From Akkermansiaceae bacterium (GTDB lineage: Bacteria; Verrucomicrobiota; Verrucomicrobiia; Verrucomicrobiales; Akkermansiaceae), in the NCBI GenBank assembly GCA_018402445.1, contig JAGYIT010000007.1:558001-622000 (forward strand): a stretch of DNA of 64,000 bases. Reading direction: 5' to 3'. Positions within the stretch are counted from its first letter, which is position 1; every line of letters begins with the position of its first letter. This document shows, one piece after another, positions 16,872 through 28,060 of the stretch. The translations under genes and the position numbers were made by a program. The notes under the pieces were generated by a model. It ran no database searches, was not told the DNA's origin, and was given only the letters and a program-made list of their open reading frames with translations.

Positions 16872-17002
16872 TTCACCGCAGAGGCGCAGAGGTCGGGGAG
16901 GGGGCGCCGAGGAAGAAAAAGATTTGAAACGATTCTCCGGAAAAGCAGGTGCCGGAGCTCTGCGACCCTTTGCGACCCTTTGCGACCCTTTGCGGTGAAA
17001 AA
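16872..17002. repeat. Dispersed CACCGCAGAGGCGCAGAG element with three tandem 10-mers
   Basis: The left end reads ttcaccgcagaggcgcagag; the right end (tgcggtgaaaaa) is complementary to it. Inside, tgcgaccctt is repeated three times at 16961-16990. A related element is at 39045-39246. It fills the spacer between gpmI and the dCMP deaminase gene. Confidence 0.6.
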
Positions 17003-17446
17003 TCAGGGGGTAACCGTCCCCGAAATTGGGAAATCCGTTACCTGTTCCAGCTTGATTCCGTAAAGTTCGGCGATCTCGGGGGCGTCGGAGGCGTGGTAGA
17101 TTTCCTGGAAATAGATTTCCTTGATGCCGTATGCGCAGAGCGTCTGCATGCAGGCGGTGCAGGGCATGGTGGTGGTGGCGACGATCTTTGCCTCGCCCCG
17201 TTTGAAAAGGGAGCAGAGGTTGATCTCCGCGTGGAGCATGAATTTCTGGCGGCCTTCGCGGTCGGCCCAGAAATCGTCCGGCGCGTTGAAGCCGGGGGCA
17301 AGGCCGTTGTAGGCGGTGGCGATCACGCGGTTGTCGTGGTCGAGCGCGGCGGCGCCGACCTTGCGGTAGGGATCCTCGGAGCGGAGGCTCGCGACATGGG
17401 CGAGCGCCATCGCGTAACGCGGGATGCTGATGCGGTTTTCGGACAC
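17003..17446 (-). CDS. Deoxycytidylate (dCMP) deaminase family protein
   Basis: This 147-residue enzyme has the zinc cytidine-deaminase motif split as usual: HAE at residues 72-74 and PCTACM at 95-100, where His and two Cys bind zinc and Glu shuttles the proton. The N-terminus (RYAMALAHVASLRSEDPYRK) and TAYNGLAPGFN match the dCMP deaminase/ComEB group, which makes dUMP for thymidylate synthesis. It stands alone between dispersed-repeat spacers. A broader nucleoside-deaminase specificity cannot be excluded. Confidence 0.85.
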   Translation of the reverse strand: MSENRISIPRYAMALAHVASLRSEDPYRKVGAAALDHDNRVIATAYNGLAPGFNAPDDFWADREGRQKFMLHAEINLCSLFKRGEAKIVATTTMPCTACMQTLCAYGIKEIYFQEIYHASDAPEIAELYGIKLEQVTDFPISGTVTP

Positions 17447-17458
17447 GCGGAAAACCCT

Positions 17459-17485
17459 AAATTTTAAACTTTAAACTTCAAGGGG
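17459..17485. repeat. Short AT-rich repeat before rarD, also before the mini-kinase gene
   Basis: The sequence aattttaaactttaaacttc followed by aaggggaag recurs with few changes at 53954-53982 (attttcaaacttcaaacttc then aaggaag). Both copies stand just upstream of plus-strand genes. Confidence 0.45.
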
Positions 17486-17505
17486 AAGAACGCGGAGCGA
17501 TTGCA

Positions 17506-18399
17506 TTGTCGGTATCGAAGGGCTACTGGAAAGGCGTGACGGGCGGCGCGAAGGGCTTGTGGGCGGGGATATTGGCTTTCGGGCTCTGGGGGATCTTGCC
17601 GATTTATTGGAAACAGCTCGAGTTCATGGGAGCCACGAGCCTGGTGGCGCAGCGGACTTGCTGGACATTCCTTGCGCTGTGGCCGCTGTTGCTGTGGCGG
17701 CAAAAAGGCATCAGCGCCAGCGGCCGGGTGATCGCATGGCATTTCCTCTCCGGCGCGCTGATCGGAGCGAACTGGCTGCTCTATGTCTGGGCGACGGTGA
17801 ACGACCGCATGATCGAGGGCGCGCTGGGTTATTACATCAACCCGTTTTTCAACATGCTCTTCGGCGCGCTTTGGTTTGGGGAAAGGCATAGCCGCCTCCA
17901 ACTCGCGGCCATCGCGACGGCGTTTTCCGGGGTCTTGCTGCAGGTGCCGGGTGTTGGCCATTTCCCGTGGGTGGCCTTGGCGCTGGGGATGTCCTTCTCG
18001 CTGTATGGGGTGGTCAGGAAACGTTCGCCGCTGGGCGCGCTCGATGGCTTGGCGGTGGAGACGACCGTGCTCGTGCCTTTCGCGCTCGCTTGGCTATTCA
18101 TGGCACATTCCAGTGTGCCGGAGTCTTTCGGAAACAGCTGGCCGCACTCGCTGCTGATCGCCGGGACGGGGCTTGTTACTGCTGTGCCACTGCTGCTTTT
18201 CGCCTTCGCGAGCCGCAACATCCGCCTCAGCACCCTCGGCATGCTCCAGTTTATCGGACCAACCATCCAGTTCTTCATCGGCTGGAAAATCTACGGTGAG
18301 CCGATGACCACCTTGCGCCTTCTTTCCTTCGGGCTGATCTGGCTGGCCATCGCTCTTTACGGCTGGGATTCGCTGCGTCGGCGTCCCTTACCCAAATAA
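17506..18399 (+). CDS. rarD: EamA-family transporter RarD
   Basis: A 297-residue polytopic protein with about ten hydrophobic helices and two EamA repeats. The RarD landmarks are GLWAGILAFGLWGILPIYWK, LVAQRTCWTFLALWPLLLW, ALIGANWLLYVWATVNDRMI followed by EGALGYYINPFFNMLFGALW, and TAVPLLLFAFASRNIRLSTL. The family is an inner-membrane drug/metabolite transporter; its best-known phenotype is chloramphenicol resistance, but the natural substrate is uncertain. The reading frame begins with TTG at 17506; no ATG lies close to the first helix, so a TTG or GTG start is likely and the exact start is uncertain. Confidence 0.88.
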   Translation: MSVSKGYWKGVTGGAKGLWAGILAFGLWGILPIYWKQLEFMGATSLVAQRTCWTFLALWPLLLWRQKGISASGRVIAWHFLSGALIGANWLLYVWATVNDRMIEGALGYYINPFFNMLFGALWFGERHSRLQLAAIATAFSGVLLQVPGVGHFPWVALALGMSFSLYGVVRKRSPLGALDGLAVETTVLVPFALAWLFMAHSSVPESFGNSWPHSLLIAGTGLVTAVPLLLFAFASRNIRLSTLGMLQFIGPTIQFFIGWKIYGEPMTTLRLLSFGLIWLAIALYGWDSLRRRPLPK

Positions 18400-18412
18400 A
18401 TGAAGAGAATCC

Positions 18413-18541
18413 AACCGCAGATGGACGCAGATTCACGCAGATGTAAGAGAAGAGATGTGGAGAATCTCTTTTAGAAGTTAGGTTTTTGGGCGTATGGCCG
18501 GTCTTATCTCATTCACGTCCATCTGAGTCCATCTGCGGTTC
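18413..18541. repeat. Dispersed inverted-repeat element (CCGCAGATGGACGCAGAT family)
   Basis: The arm aaccgcagatggacgcagat at 18413 is matched in reverse complement by the arm ending at 18540 (gtccatctgcggtt), enclosing about 65 bp. A relative sits at 36460-36568. Such elements are expected to fold into long hairpins when transcribed. Confidence 0.6.
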
Positions 18542-18586
18542 ATTGCTCTTCGTGAAGGAAACGTCGCTGCCATTTCGGGTTCTTGA

Positions 18587-20761
<2,175 letters not shown>

Positions 20762-20832
20762 GTCTTATATGTCCCCCGTCCTAAAACCCTAAGCTTGCTG
20801 GGTCTTCGTTCCCCGACTTGATCGTCCTCTGC

Positions 20833-21944
20833 CTACTCCTGTGGTTCCGCGAACCAGTCCAAGGCCAGGCCGAGGCTCGCCGCGACTAATCCGCCGCGTC
20901 CGGGGTGGACTTCGTGACGCACCTCTTCCACACCCGCCTCGCGGATCGCCTCTGCCTGCTTGAGGCTCTGCCCCTTGGAGACGAAATGATCGTTCTCTCC
21001 CTGCGAAACGAAAACCTTGAGTTTTCTCAACGCGCTCTTGGAGGGCCTGAAGACGCGGACGGATTTCGTGATGTCCTCGCGCTTGAGGGAGCTGACGAAT
21101 ACGCCGCGGACATCAAAGCCCTCCTTGATCAGCGCGCCGGTTGCGAGCGTGGCGCGCCCGGCTCCCAGGGAATTTCCCGCGATGTAAAGAGGCCATTTTT
21201 CGGCACCCGCGTGTTGGCTGGCGAGATGGCGCATCCCAGCTTGGATCGCGGCGGCGTAGAGACCGTCGGTGCCGAATTCGTCGGGCGTCGGGCAATTCGC
21301 GATGACGGTGACCCAGCCCTTCGGCGCAGCCGCTTCGGCATACTGCCTCGTGAGTTTTTCCAGATCCGCCTCGCTTACGAAATCCGGCACGACGACGAGG
21401 ACGCGCTGGGTTTCAGAGGGCTTGAAATCCTGCGGGAGGGCGATGACCACCTTGGCCGTTTCGGGGACGAAACCGGACGGCGATTTCCCCGCGAGGCGGA
21501 CATCCTTCTTGTCCATCGCGACATCGACCGGCTCGATCCCGAAGGCGGCGGGCGCGGTTTTTTCGGGAGCGGGCATCTCCGGGGTGCCGGGTTTCGGTGC
21601 GGGCGCTGTGCCGGAGAGGCGGATGGAATCCGGGGCTTTCAGGACGATCTGCGGGCTGCCGTTATAAAGCTCCACGGTGCCGGTGACCTCCACGTCCTTG
21701 CCGTCGAAAGCTCGGAGGGTTTCCCCTCGACCACGCCGGGTTTTCCCACGGCGGTGAAAGCGTCCGCCGCGCCGCGCGCGCCGAAATTCACGAAGGTCAT
21801 GCCGGAGGCGATGGTGCGCACGTTGGAGACTTGGCCGGTGACGGTCACTTCCTGGCCGACGTGCTTGCCCGCCTCCGCGTAGGCGATGGTGACCGCATGG
21901 AGCGGAGATCCGAGCAAAAGGGCGGTGAGGATGATCCTGAACAT
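20833..21944 (-). pseudogene. Secreted OB-fold plus alpha/beta-hydrolase-like protein, split by a one-base frameshift
   Basis: The first frame starts at the ATG at 21944 with a signal peptide (MFRIILTALLLGSPLHAV) and an OB-fold-like strand set (GKHVGQEVTVTGQVSNVRTI). Near 21724, in a GGGGAAACCC run, it must slip to the other frame, which continues the same domain (LRAFDGKDVEVTGTVELYNG) and then an alpha/beta-hydrolase-like domain. That domain has the nucleophile elbow AGNSLGAGRATL, an acidic residue in GENDHF and a late His in EVHPGRGG. Adding one G would restore a single protein of about 370 residues. The frame loss may be a sequencing indel or genuine decay. The hydrolase substrate is unknown. 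A few bases separate it from the yqeY gene upstream. Confidence 0.75.
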
Positions 21945-21991
21945 GACTGCATAGGATACGTTTACGGGCTGCAAGGCAAGCGACAGATTGG

Positions 21992-22447
21992 TCACGCAAG
22001 CCGTTTCATCACGGCGGCGGAGAGCAGTTTGCCGTCGGCGCGGCCCTCGGAAAGCTCCTGGGCGCGCTTCATCGCCTTGCCCATGTCCGCCTTCGTGGAC
22101 GCACCGGTTTCAGAAACCGCCTGATCGACGATCCCAGAGATCTGCTCTTCCGTCAGCGCAGCGGGGAGATATTGGGAAAGAATCCCAATCTCCGTCTTCT
22201 CATTCGCGGCAAGCTCCGCTCGCCCGGCCTTCTCAAACTGCTCAATGGAATCCTGACGCTGCTTGATCTGCTTACGGATCACCGCGAGGATTTCCGGCTC
22301 ATCCAGCACCGTGCCCAGCCCGCCCTTCTCGATGGCGGCGTTAGTCATCGCACTCTTCAGCGCGCGCAGGGCGTTAAGTGCGGTCGAATCCCTCGCCCGC
22401 ATGGCGTTCTTGATGTCATCGGAAATGCGTAGTGTCGTGTTGCTCAT
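21992..22447 (-). CDS. yqeY: GatB/YqeY-domain protein
   Basis: A 151-residue protein matching YqeY over its full length: DDIKNAMRARDSTALNALRA, LKSAMTNAAIEKGG, IRKQIKQRQDSIEQFEKAGR, and EKTEIGILSQYLPAALTEEQ. The fold is the C-terminal helical domain of GatB, the tRNA-dependent amidotransferase subunit, and a tRNA-linked role is usually inferred; the exact function is not known. It is upstream of the frameshifted OB-fold gene on the same strand. Confidence 0.92.
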   Translation of the reverse strand: MSNTTLRISDDIKNAMRARDSTALNALRALKSAMTNAAIEKGGLGTVLDEPEILAVIRKQIKQRQDSIEQFEKAGRAELAANEKTEIGILSQYLPAALTEEQISGIVDQAVSETGASTKADMGKAMKRAQELSEGRADGKLLSAAVMKRLA

Positions 22448-22691
22448 GGGGGGAGGATAGGCGGCGGGGGGCGGAGATCAATTCCGCAGTTGGTTGGACA
22501 CGGCGATCAAGCTAAGGGATATCCAAGCCCAGATTTCCTTTGTGGACGCGGGATGGGCCGGATTGTGCAGGGATGGAAGAATTTCAACCACGGAGGGCCG
22601 GAGAACACGGAGGTGGGGGTTGAAAATTACCATGCCGTCTGGAAGGACGGCACTCTTGATGGGGGGTAGGCATCCCGATTTTCCCGATCAC
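22448..22691. other. Spacer with a short hairpin downstream of the toxin gene
   Basis: A perfect inverted repeat (gccgtc ... gacggc) lies at about 22633-22650. A fragment of the form accacggagggccggagaac near 22588 resembles dispersed spacer repeats. No gene is seen. Confidence 0.4.
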
Positions 22692-23129
22692 TCAGGGCTT
22701 CAGGAGCAAGAGGTCGAGGTTGTTGAAGCGCTGGAAATCCGTGTCGAAGGAAACCAGGCGGTTGCCGGTGGAAATGGCGAGGGCGGCGAGGTAGGCGTCC
22801 GTCCAAAGGCGGTGGGGAAGGGTTGGACCCGTGGTAAGGGCCGCGAAGGTGGTTTCCAAGGCGCTCGGCTCAGGCAAGAGACGGATGATGGGAAGATTCC
22901 GATACGTCCGGTAAATATCCCACGCTTCATCGTGGGTGTAGGGTAGGCCGGACATCACCTGCGGGCTGGTGACCAAACGGAGCAGTGCCAGCATAGTGAC
23001 GCGGCAGAAGGCGATTTCACCCGCCCGCATTTCGTCCCAATATTTTCGCGCCGCATGGTGGTGGACATGTCGATCATCCGTGAGGGCCAGCCATACGTTG
23101 GCGTCGGGGAGATCGATGGGCGCATTCAC
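22692..23129 (-). CDS. PIN-domain toxin, VapC family
   Basis: The 145-residue product has PIN-domain acidic residues in the expected order: Asp 9 in DLPDANVWLAL, a central acidic region, WTDAYLAALAISTGNRLVSF and the closing DTDF. PIN toxins are Mg2+-dependent ribonucleases that cut specific tRNAs, rRNA or mRNA when freed from their antitoxin. The start codon overlaps the antitoxin stop by four bases (ATGA), so the pair is translationally coupled, antitoxin first. All core acidic residues look present, so the toxin may be active. Confidence 0.88.
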   Translation of the reverse strand: MNAPIDLPDANVWLALTDDRHVHHHAARKYWDEMRAGEIAFCRVTMLALLRLVTSPQVMSGLPYTHDEAWDIYRTYRNLPIIRLLPEPSALETTFAALTTGPTLPHRLWTDAYLAALAISTGNRLVSFDTDFQRFNNLDLLLLKP

Positions 23130-23386
23130 GGGCGGGCGGAGCCTATTTCCTCCCGCTCAAGGAGTTCGAAAAGTTCGGCGTTCGATCTCGCGGGGATCGC
23201 CGCTCCGCTTGCCCTGCGAAACACCGGCAACGGCACGTACTCCCGGCGCAGGGGGGCTGCATCCCGTCCGCGCAAGCCCGCCTCAATGTATTGCGCCACC
23301 AGATCCTTGAATTTCACACCGCTTTGGACGGCTTGGGTTTTCGCTTCCCGGAAAAGCGAATCGGGTAGATCAATCGTCGTCCTCAT
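23126..23386 (-). CDS. Ribbon-helix-helix-like antitoxin, VapB type
   Basis: From the ATG at 23386 the protein is 86 residues, starting MRTTIDLPDSLFREAKTQAV, a ribbon-helix-helix N-terminus (beta-strand then helix) that binds operator DNA and dimerises. The C-terminal part (LPVFRRASGAAIPARSNAEL followed by FELLEREE) is the usual toxin-binding tail. An upstream in-frame ATG at 23422 would add 12 residues and is less likely. It precedes and overlaps the PIN toxin gene. Autoregulation by the complex at a promoter in 23387-23434 is expected from the family; I see no clear palindrome. Confidence 0.85.
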   Translation of the reverse strand: MRTTIDLPDSLFREAKTQAVQSGVKFKDLVAQYIEAGLRGRDAAPLRREYVPLPVFRRASGAAIPARSNAELFELLEREEIGSARP

Positions 23387-23434
23387 GGGGATGAAACTCG
23401 CATTTTTATGCTTTGCTGTCAAAATGCTTTTTGC

Positions 23435-25615
23435 TCACAAGCCCAGTTCCTTCAGCTTCGGCGCCAGTGCTTCGGCCCAGATGTTGTAGGCGGCGGGGGA
23501 GAGGTGGAGGAGGTCCGGAAGGAGATCTTTGTTGAGAGTGCCTTCGGAATCCATGAAGGCAGAGTTGATATCTAACAGATGGATACGCTTGCCATCGGCG
23601 AGGGATTTCAGCTGCTCATTGATCTCGTTATTGATCTTGCGGAGGGGGTTGTCGGCCTTTTCGGCACGGGGGAAGATGGACATGAGGACGATCTGTGTGT
23701 CCGGCCATTTCCAGGCGAGGTCTTCGAGGGTGCGTTGGATCCCGGCAACTGTCTCGGCAGCGGGGCGCTGACTTTGACCGGTGTTGTTGGTGCCGATGAG
23801 GATCACTGCGGCCTTGGGTTTGACACGTTGGATATCACCGTTTTGCAAACGCCAGATGAGGTGTTCGGTGCGGTCACCGGAGTAACCCCAGTTGAGAGCG
23901 CCGAGAGGAGCGAAGTGCTTATCCCATGCCGCTTTTCCAGCATCCTCCCATGCTTGGGTGATGGAGTCTCCGAGGAAAACGACCTGTGTATCCTTGGCAT
24001 CCTTTGCCTCCTTGTTTTTCCGATCCCAGCGGTCTTTCCACCATTTTTCAGCCCAGCGCTGGTCGGGGTAGGTCGAGGGGCTAATCTGATATTTTTCCCG
24101 CAAGGAAGCGTAGAGCGCGCGCATCTCTTTGAGGATGGGCGCATAGCTTTGCTCTGTGGCAACATTCCTCATTTCCTGCGGATCCTTTTCTAGGTCGAAG
24201 AGCATCCACTCGTCGGTGGCGGGGAAACGCATGAGCTTGTAGCGGTCGTTGCGGATGCCGTCGTGGCGGGCGACGGCGTGGGTGTGCTCGCCGGAGTATT
24301 GGTAGTGGATCGCGTCGCGCCAATCGGCGGGGGTCTTGCCTTCGTTTTTCAGGACGGGCACCAGGCTTTTCCCCTGAATGTCGTCGGGAATGGGGGCTCC
24401 CGCAACATCGAGGAAGGTGGGGGCGTAATCGATGTTCTGGATCATCGCTTTGGTGCGGACGCCGGGTTTCACGACGCCGGGCCAGCGGATGATGAAAGGC
24501 ATGGCGAGGGATTCCTCGAACATCCAGCGCTTGTCGTACCAGCCGTGCTCGCCGAGGTAAAAGCCCTGATCGGAGGAGTAGATGACGATGGTGTTTTCGG
24601 CGAGGCCGGATTCCTCCAGATATGCGAGGATTCGGCCGATGTTCTCGTCCACGGCGCGGATGGTGCGGAGATAGTTCTTGATGTAGCGCTGGTATTTCCA
24701 GCGGGTGAGATCCTCGTCGGACATGCCTTTCGCGAGGCTGTCGATGAGGGCGGCGTTCTCGTCCCCGTAGGCGTCGTCGAAGGCCTTTTTCTGCATCGGG
24801 TTCATGCGGGAGTATTCGGGATTCCCCCAATCATTTTTCGTGAAGCGGGGATCGGTGGCCTTGCCGTGCAGGAGCATGTCATGGCCCCAGTGGAAATCCT
24901 TGGCGATGGACATCTTCTGTTTCGCGACCGCGCCGATGCGGTTCTTGTAGTCGTCGAAAAGCGTTTCCGGCTCGGGCAGATCCATGCCGTCGAAGAGATC
25001 CATGTGGCGGATGGCGGGCACCCAGTTGCGGTGCGGGGCTTTTTGCTGGGTCATCAGGACGAAGGGCTTGGATTTGTCCTTCCGGTTCTTCAGCCAATCG
25101 AGGGATTTGTCGGTGACGATGTCGGTGCAGTAGCCCTCGAAGCGTTTCAGCGAACCGTCCATCTGGATGAAATCCGGGTTGTAGTAGCTGCCCTGGCCGG
25201 GGAGGACTTCCCAGTGGTCGAATCCGGTGGGATTGGAGACGAGATGCCATTTCCCGATGACGGCGGTCTCGTAGCCGGCCTTCTGGAGCATTTTCGGAAA
25301 GGTCGGCTGGTTGCCATCGAAGCGGCTGAAGTTGTTGTCCATGAAGCCGTTCAGGTGGGAATGCTTGCCGGTGAGGATGGTGGCGCGGGAGGGGCCGCAG
25401 ATGGAGTTTCCGCAGTAGGAGCGCTCGAAGAGCATGCCTTCCTTGGCGAGGCGATCAATGTTCGGGGTGGGAGCCATTTCGGCGTAGCGGCTGCCGTAAG
25501 CGGAGATGGCCTGGAGGGCGTGGTCGTCGGTGAAGATGAAGACGATGTTCGGGCGCTCGGCGGCGAGGGCGCAGGTGAAGAGGAGGGCGAGGACGAACTT
25601 AATGGGGAAACGCAT
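23435..25615 (-). CDS. Secreted sulfatase fused to an SGNH hydrolase (copy 1)
   Basis: From the ATG at 25615 (signal peptide MRFPIKFVLALLFTCALAAE) the protein is 726 residues. The first 500 are an S1-type sulfatase: RPNIVFIFTDDH supplies metal-binding Asp residues, and SICGPSRATILTGKH carries Cys 73, which formylglycine-generating enzyme would convert to the catalytic formylglycine. Also seen are GKWHL and SSDQGFYLGEHGWYDK. The last 190 residues are an SGNH/GDSL hydrolase of the PAF-acetylhydrolase type: FLGDSITQAW, GYSGDRTEHLIWRLQNG, ILIGTNNTGQS and DLLHLSPAAY. The combination suggests removal of sulfate and an acyl group from the same polysaccharide. A close paralogue follows upstream at 25819-27993. 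Confidence 0.93.
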   Translation of the reverse strand: MRFPIKFVLALLFTCALAAERPNIVFIFTDDHALQAISAYGSRYAEMAPTPNIDRLAKEGMLFERSYCGNSICGPSRATILTGKHSHLNGFMDNNFSRFDGNQPTFPKMLQKAGYETAVIGKWHLVSNPTGFDHWEVLPGQGSYYNPDFIQMDGSLKRFEGYCTDIVTDKSLDWLKNRKDKSKPFVLMTQQKAPHRNWVPAIRHMDLFDGMDLPEPETLFDDYKNRIGAVAKQKMSIAKDFHWGHDMLLHGKATDPRFTKNDWGNPEYSRMNPMQKKAFDDAYGDENAALIDSLAKGMSDEDLTRWKYQRYIKNYLRTIRAVDENIGRILAYLEESGLAENTIVIYSSDQGFYLGEHGWYDKRWMFEESLAMPFIIRWPGVVKPGVRTKAMIQNIDYAPTFLDVAGAPIPDDIQGKSLVPVLKNEGKTPADWRDAIHYQYSGEHTHAVARHDGIRNDRYKLMRFPATDEWMLFDLEKDPQEMRNVATEQSYAPILKEMRALYASLREKYQISPSTYPDQRWAEKWWKDRWDRKNKEAKDAKDTQVVFLGDSITQAWEDAGKAAWDKHFAPLGALNWGYSGDRTEHLIWRLQNGDIQRVKPKAAVILIGTNNTGQSQRPAAETVAGIQRTLEDLAWKWPDTQIVLMSIFPRAEKADNPLRKINNEINEQLKSLADGKRIHLLDINSAFMDSEGTLNKDLLPDLLHLSPAAYNIWAEALAPKLKELGL

Positions 25616-25660
25616 GACGGTGCTAGGTTCGTGCTGGGGGCAAGGAGGGACAAGGAAAAA

Positions 25661-25797
25661 GGGGGGCACATGCGCCTTCGCGCTCCGCTGGCTGGGAAGA
25701 TCTTGTGCCCCGTGAAGTGGAAAGAAGTCCGACGATTTGCGGGCCATGTTTCCGGCGGGGGCGCCGGAAACGACACGCGAGGGCGCGTGTGCTCCCC
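25661..25797. repeat. Dispersed palindromic element (ACACGCGAGGGCGCGTGTGCTCC family)
   Basis: The right arm at 25753-25797 (cgacacgcgagggcgcgtgt then gctcccc) matches the element at 32145-32267 with few mismatches over about 42 bases. The left arm at 25662-25684 (gggggcacatgcgccttcgc) is a degenerate complement. It lies between the two sulfatase-SGNH genes. Confidence 0.65.
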
Positions 25798-25818
25798 GCC
25801 TGCTGCGCGGGCGGAACT

Positions 25819-27993
25819 CTATCTCACGCCGATCTCCCTGAGCTTCGGCGCGAGGGCTTCGGCCCAGATGTCGTAGGCGGGGGGGGAGAGGTGGAGGAGG
25901 TCGGGGAGGAGTTCCTTGTTGAGGGTGCCTTCGGCGTCCATGAACTCGGCGTTGATGTCAAGGAGGTGGATGCGCTTGCCGTCGGCGAGGGTTTTGAGCT
26001 CTTCGTTGATCTCGTCGTTGAGTTTGCGGAGGGGGTGGTCGGCTTTTTCGGCGCGGGGGAAAACGGACATGAGGACGACCTGGGCGTCGGGCCATTTCCA
26101 GGCAAGGTCATCGAGGGTCTGGTGGATGCCGGTGAGGGTTTCGGCGGCGGGGCGTTTGCTTTGGCCGGTGTTGTTGGTGCCGATGAGGATCACGGCGGCC
26201 TGCGGGCTGACGCGCTGGATGTTACCGTTCTGGAGGCGCCAGATGAGGTGCTCGGTGCGGTCGCCGGAGTAGCCCCAGTTCAGCGCACCGAGGGGGGCGA
26301 AGTGCTTTTCCCAGGCCGCCTTGCCGGCGGTTTCCCATGCCTGGGTGATAGAGTCTCCGAGGAAAACGACTTTCACGTCCTTGGCTTGGGAAGTTTGCTT
26401 GTTTTTCGCGGCCCAGCGCTCTTTCCACCAGCCTTCCTTGTTGCGGTGCATGGGGAAGGTGGAGTCGTTGACGGTGTATTGTTTTTTGAGATCCGCGTAG
26501 AGGGTTTTCATTTTCCCGAGGACATCGGCGTAGGCGGGATCGGCGAAGAGGTTCTTCATTTCCTGGGGGTCTTTCTCGAGGTCGAAGAGCATCCACTCGT
26601 CGGTGTCGGGGAAACGCATGAGCTTGTGGCGGGAGTCGCGGACGCCATCGTGGCGGGCGACGGCGTGGGTGTTCTCGCCGGAGTATTGGTAGAAGACGGC
26701 GTCGCGCCAGTTGTCCGGGGTTATGCCGTTGTTTTTGAGGATGGGGAGGATGCTCTCGCCCTGCATGTCAGCGGGGATGGGTGCTCCGGCCATTTCGAGG
26801 AAGGTGGGGGCGTAGTCGATGTTCTGGATCATCGCGGCCGGGACGGATCCGGGTTCGATAACGTTAGGCCAGCGGATCACGAAGGGCATGAAGAGGGATT
26901 CCTCGAGCATCCAGCGTTTGTCATACCAGCCGTGCTCACCGAGGTAGAAACCTTGATCCGATGAGTAGATAACGATGGTGTTTTCCGCGAGGCCGGATTC
27001 CTCAAGGTAGTCTAGGGTGCGGCCGATGTTCTCGTCCACGGCGCGGATGGTGCGGAGGTAGTTTTTTATGTAGCGCTGGTATTTCCAGCGGGTGAGATCG
27101 TCGTCCTTCATGGTGGGAAGGGCGGCGATGAGCTTCTCGTTTTCCGGGCCATAGGCGGCGTCGAACTCGGCCTTCTGGGCGTCGTTCATGCGCTTGTATT
27201 CCTCGTTGGCGAGGCCGCCCATGAAGCGTTTGTCGGTGGGTTCGCCGTGGAGGAACATGTCCCAGCCCCAGAAGAAATGGCGGGCGATGGTCATCTCCTG
27301 CTTTTTCAGGGCATCGATGCGATTCGAGTAGTCGTCGAAAAGCGTTTCAGGCTCGGGCATCTCGATGCCATCGAAGAGCTTGTAGTGGCGCGGGGCGGGC
27401 ACCCAGCTCCGGTGCGGGGCTTTGTGCTGGGTCATCAGGACGAAGGGTTTCTTCTTGTCCTTGCGATTCTTGAGCCAGTCGAGGGTCTTGTCGGTAACGA
27501 TGTCGGTGACGTATCCCTCGAAGCGTTTTCGGGAGCCATTCATCTGGATGAAATCAGGATTCACGTAGCTGCCCTGGCCGGGGAGGATTTCCCAGTGGTC
27601 GAAGCCGGTCGGCTCGGAGACAAGGTGCCATTTTCCGATCAGCGCGGTCTCGTAGCCGGCTTTCTGGAGGAGCTTGGGGAAGGTCTGCTGACCGCCGTCG
27701 AAGCGCCCGGAATCGTTGTCGATGAAGCCGTTCCGGTGGCTGTGCTTGCCGGTGAGGATGGAGGCGCGAGAGGGGCCGCAGATCGAGTTGCCGCAGAAGG
27801 AGTTGCGGAAAATCATGCCTTCATTGGCGAGGCGGTCGATGTTCGGGGTCGGAGCGATTTTCGTGAAACGTCCCCCGTAGGCGGAGATGGCCTGGCGGGC
27901 GTGGTCGTCGGTGAAGATGAAAAGGATGTTGGGGCGCTCGGAGGCGGAGGCGGGCAGGGTAAGCGCGAGAAGGGCTGTTATCAGGCGTTTCAT
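25819..27993 (-). CDS. Secreted sulfatase fused to an SGNH hydrolase (copy 2)
   Basis: A 724-residue paralogue of the next gene, alignable from end to end with almost no gaps. It has a signal peptide (MKRLITALLALTLPASASER), metal-site FIFTDDH, Cys 72 in the formylglycine motif ICGPSRASILTGKH, SSDQGFYLGEHGWYDKRWML, and the C-terminal SGNH blocks FLGDSITQAWETA, WGYSGDRTEHLIWRLQNG and DLLHLSPPAYDIW. The two genes arose by tandem duplication and diverged mainly in surface loops, so they may act on related linkages. The start faces a winged-helix regulator gene across 67 bp, a natural place for shared control. No formylglycine-generating enzyme is in the window. Confidence 0.93.
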   Translation of the reverse strand: MKRLITALLALTLPASASERPNILFIFTDDHARQAISAYGGRFTKIAPTPNIDRLANEGMIFRNSFCGNSICGPSRASILTGKHSHRNGFIDNDSGRFDGGQQTFPKLLQKAGYETALIGKWHLVSEPTGFDHWEILPGQGSYVNPDFIQMNGSRKRFEGYVTDIVTDKTLDWLKNRKDKKKPFVLMTQHKAPHRSWVPAPRHYKLFDGIEMPEPETLFDDYSNRIDALKKQEMTIARHFFWGWDMFLHGEPTDKRFMGGLANEEYKRMNDAQKAEFDAAYGPENEKLIAALPTMKDDDLTRWKYQRYIKNYLRTIRAVDENIGRTLDYLEESGLAENTIVIYSSDQGFYLGEHGWYDKRWMLEESLFMPFVIRWPNVIEPGSVPAAMIQNIDYAPTFLEMAGAPIPADMQGESILPILKNNGITPDNWRDAVFYQYSGENTHAVARHDGVRDSRHKLMRFPDTDEWMLFDLEKDPQEMKNLFADPAYADVLGKMKTLYADLKKQYTVNDSTFPMHRNKEGWWKERWAAKNKQTSQAKDVKVVFLGDSITQAWETAGKAAWEKHFAPLGALNWGYSGDRTEHLIWRLQNGNIQRVSPQAAVILIGTNNTGQSKRPAAETLTGIHQTLDDLAWKWPDAQVVLMSVFPRAEKADHPLRKLNDEINEELKTLADGKRIHLLDINAEFMDAEGTLNKELLPDLLHLSPPAYDIWAEALAPKLREIGVR

Positions 27994-28060
27994 GTGAGGG
28001 ATAACCTCGCCCGATGCGCCCGCTCGACAAGGAAAAAACCCCGGTTAGGCTAGAGGCACG

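Noticed and set aside
24263-26964. Two long plus-strand ORFs opposite the sulfatase-SGNH genes
   Set aside because: They mirror the two paralogous sulfatase genes and resemble each other only because those genes do.
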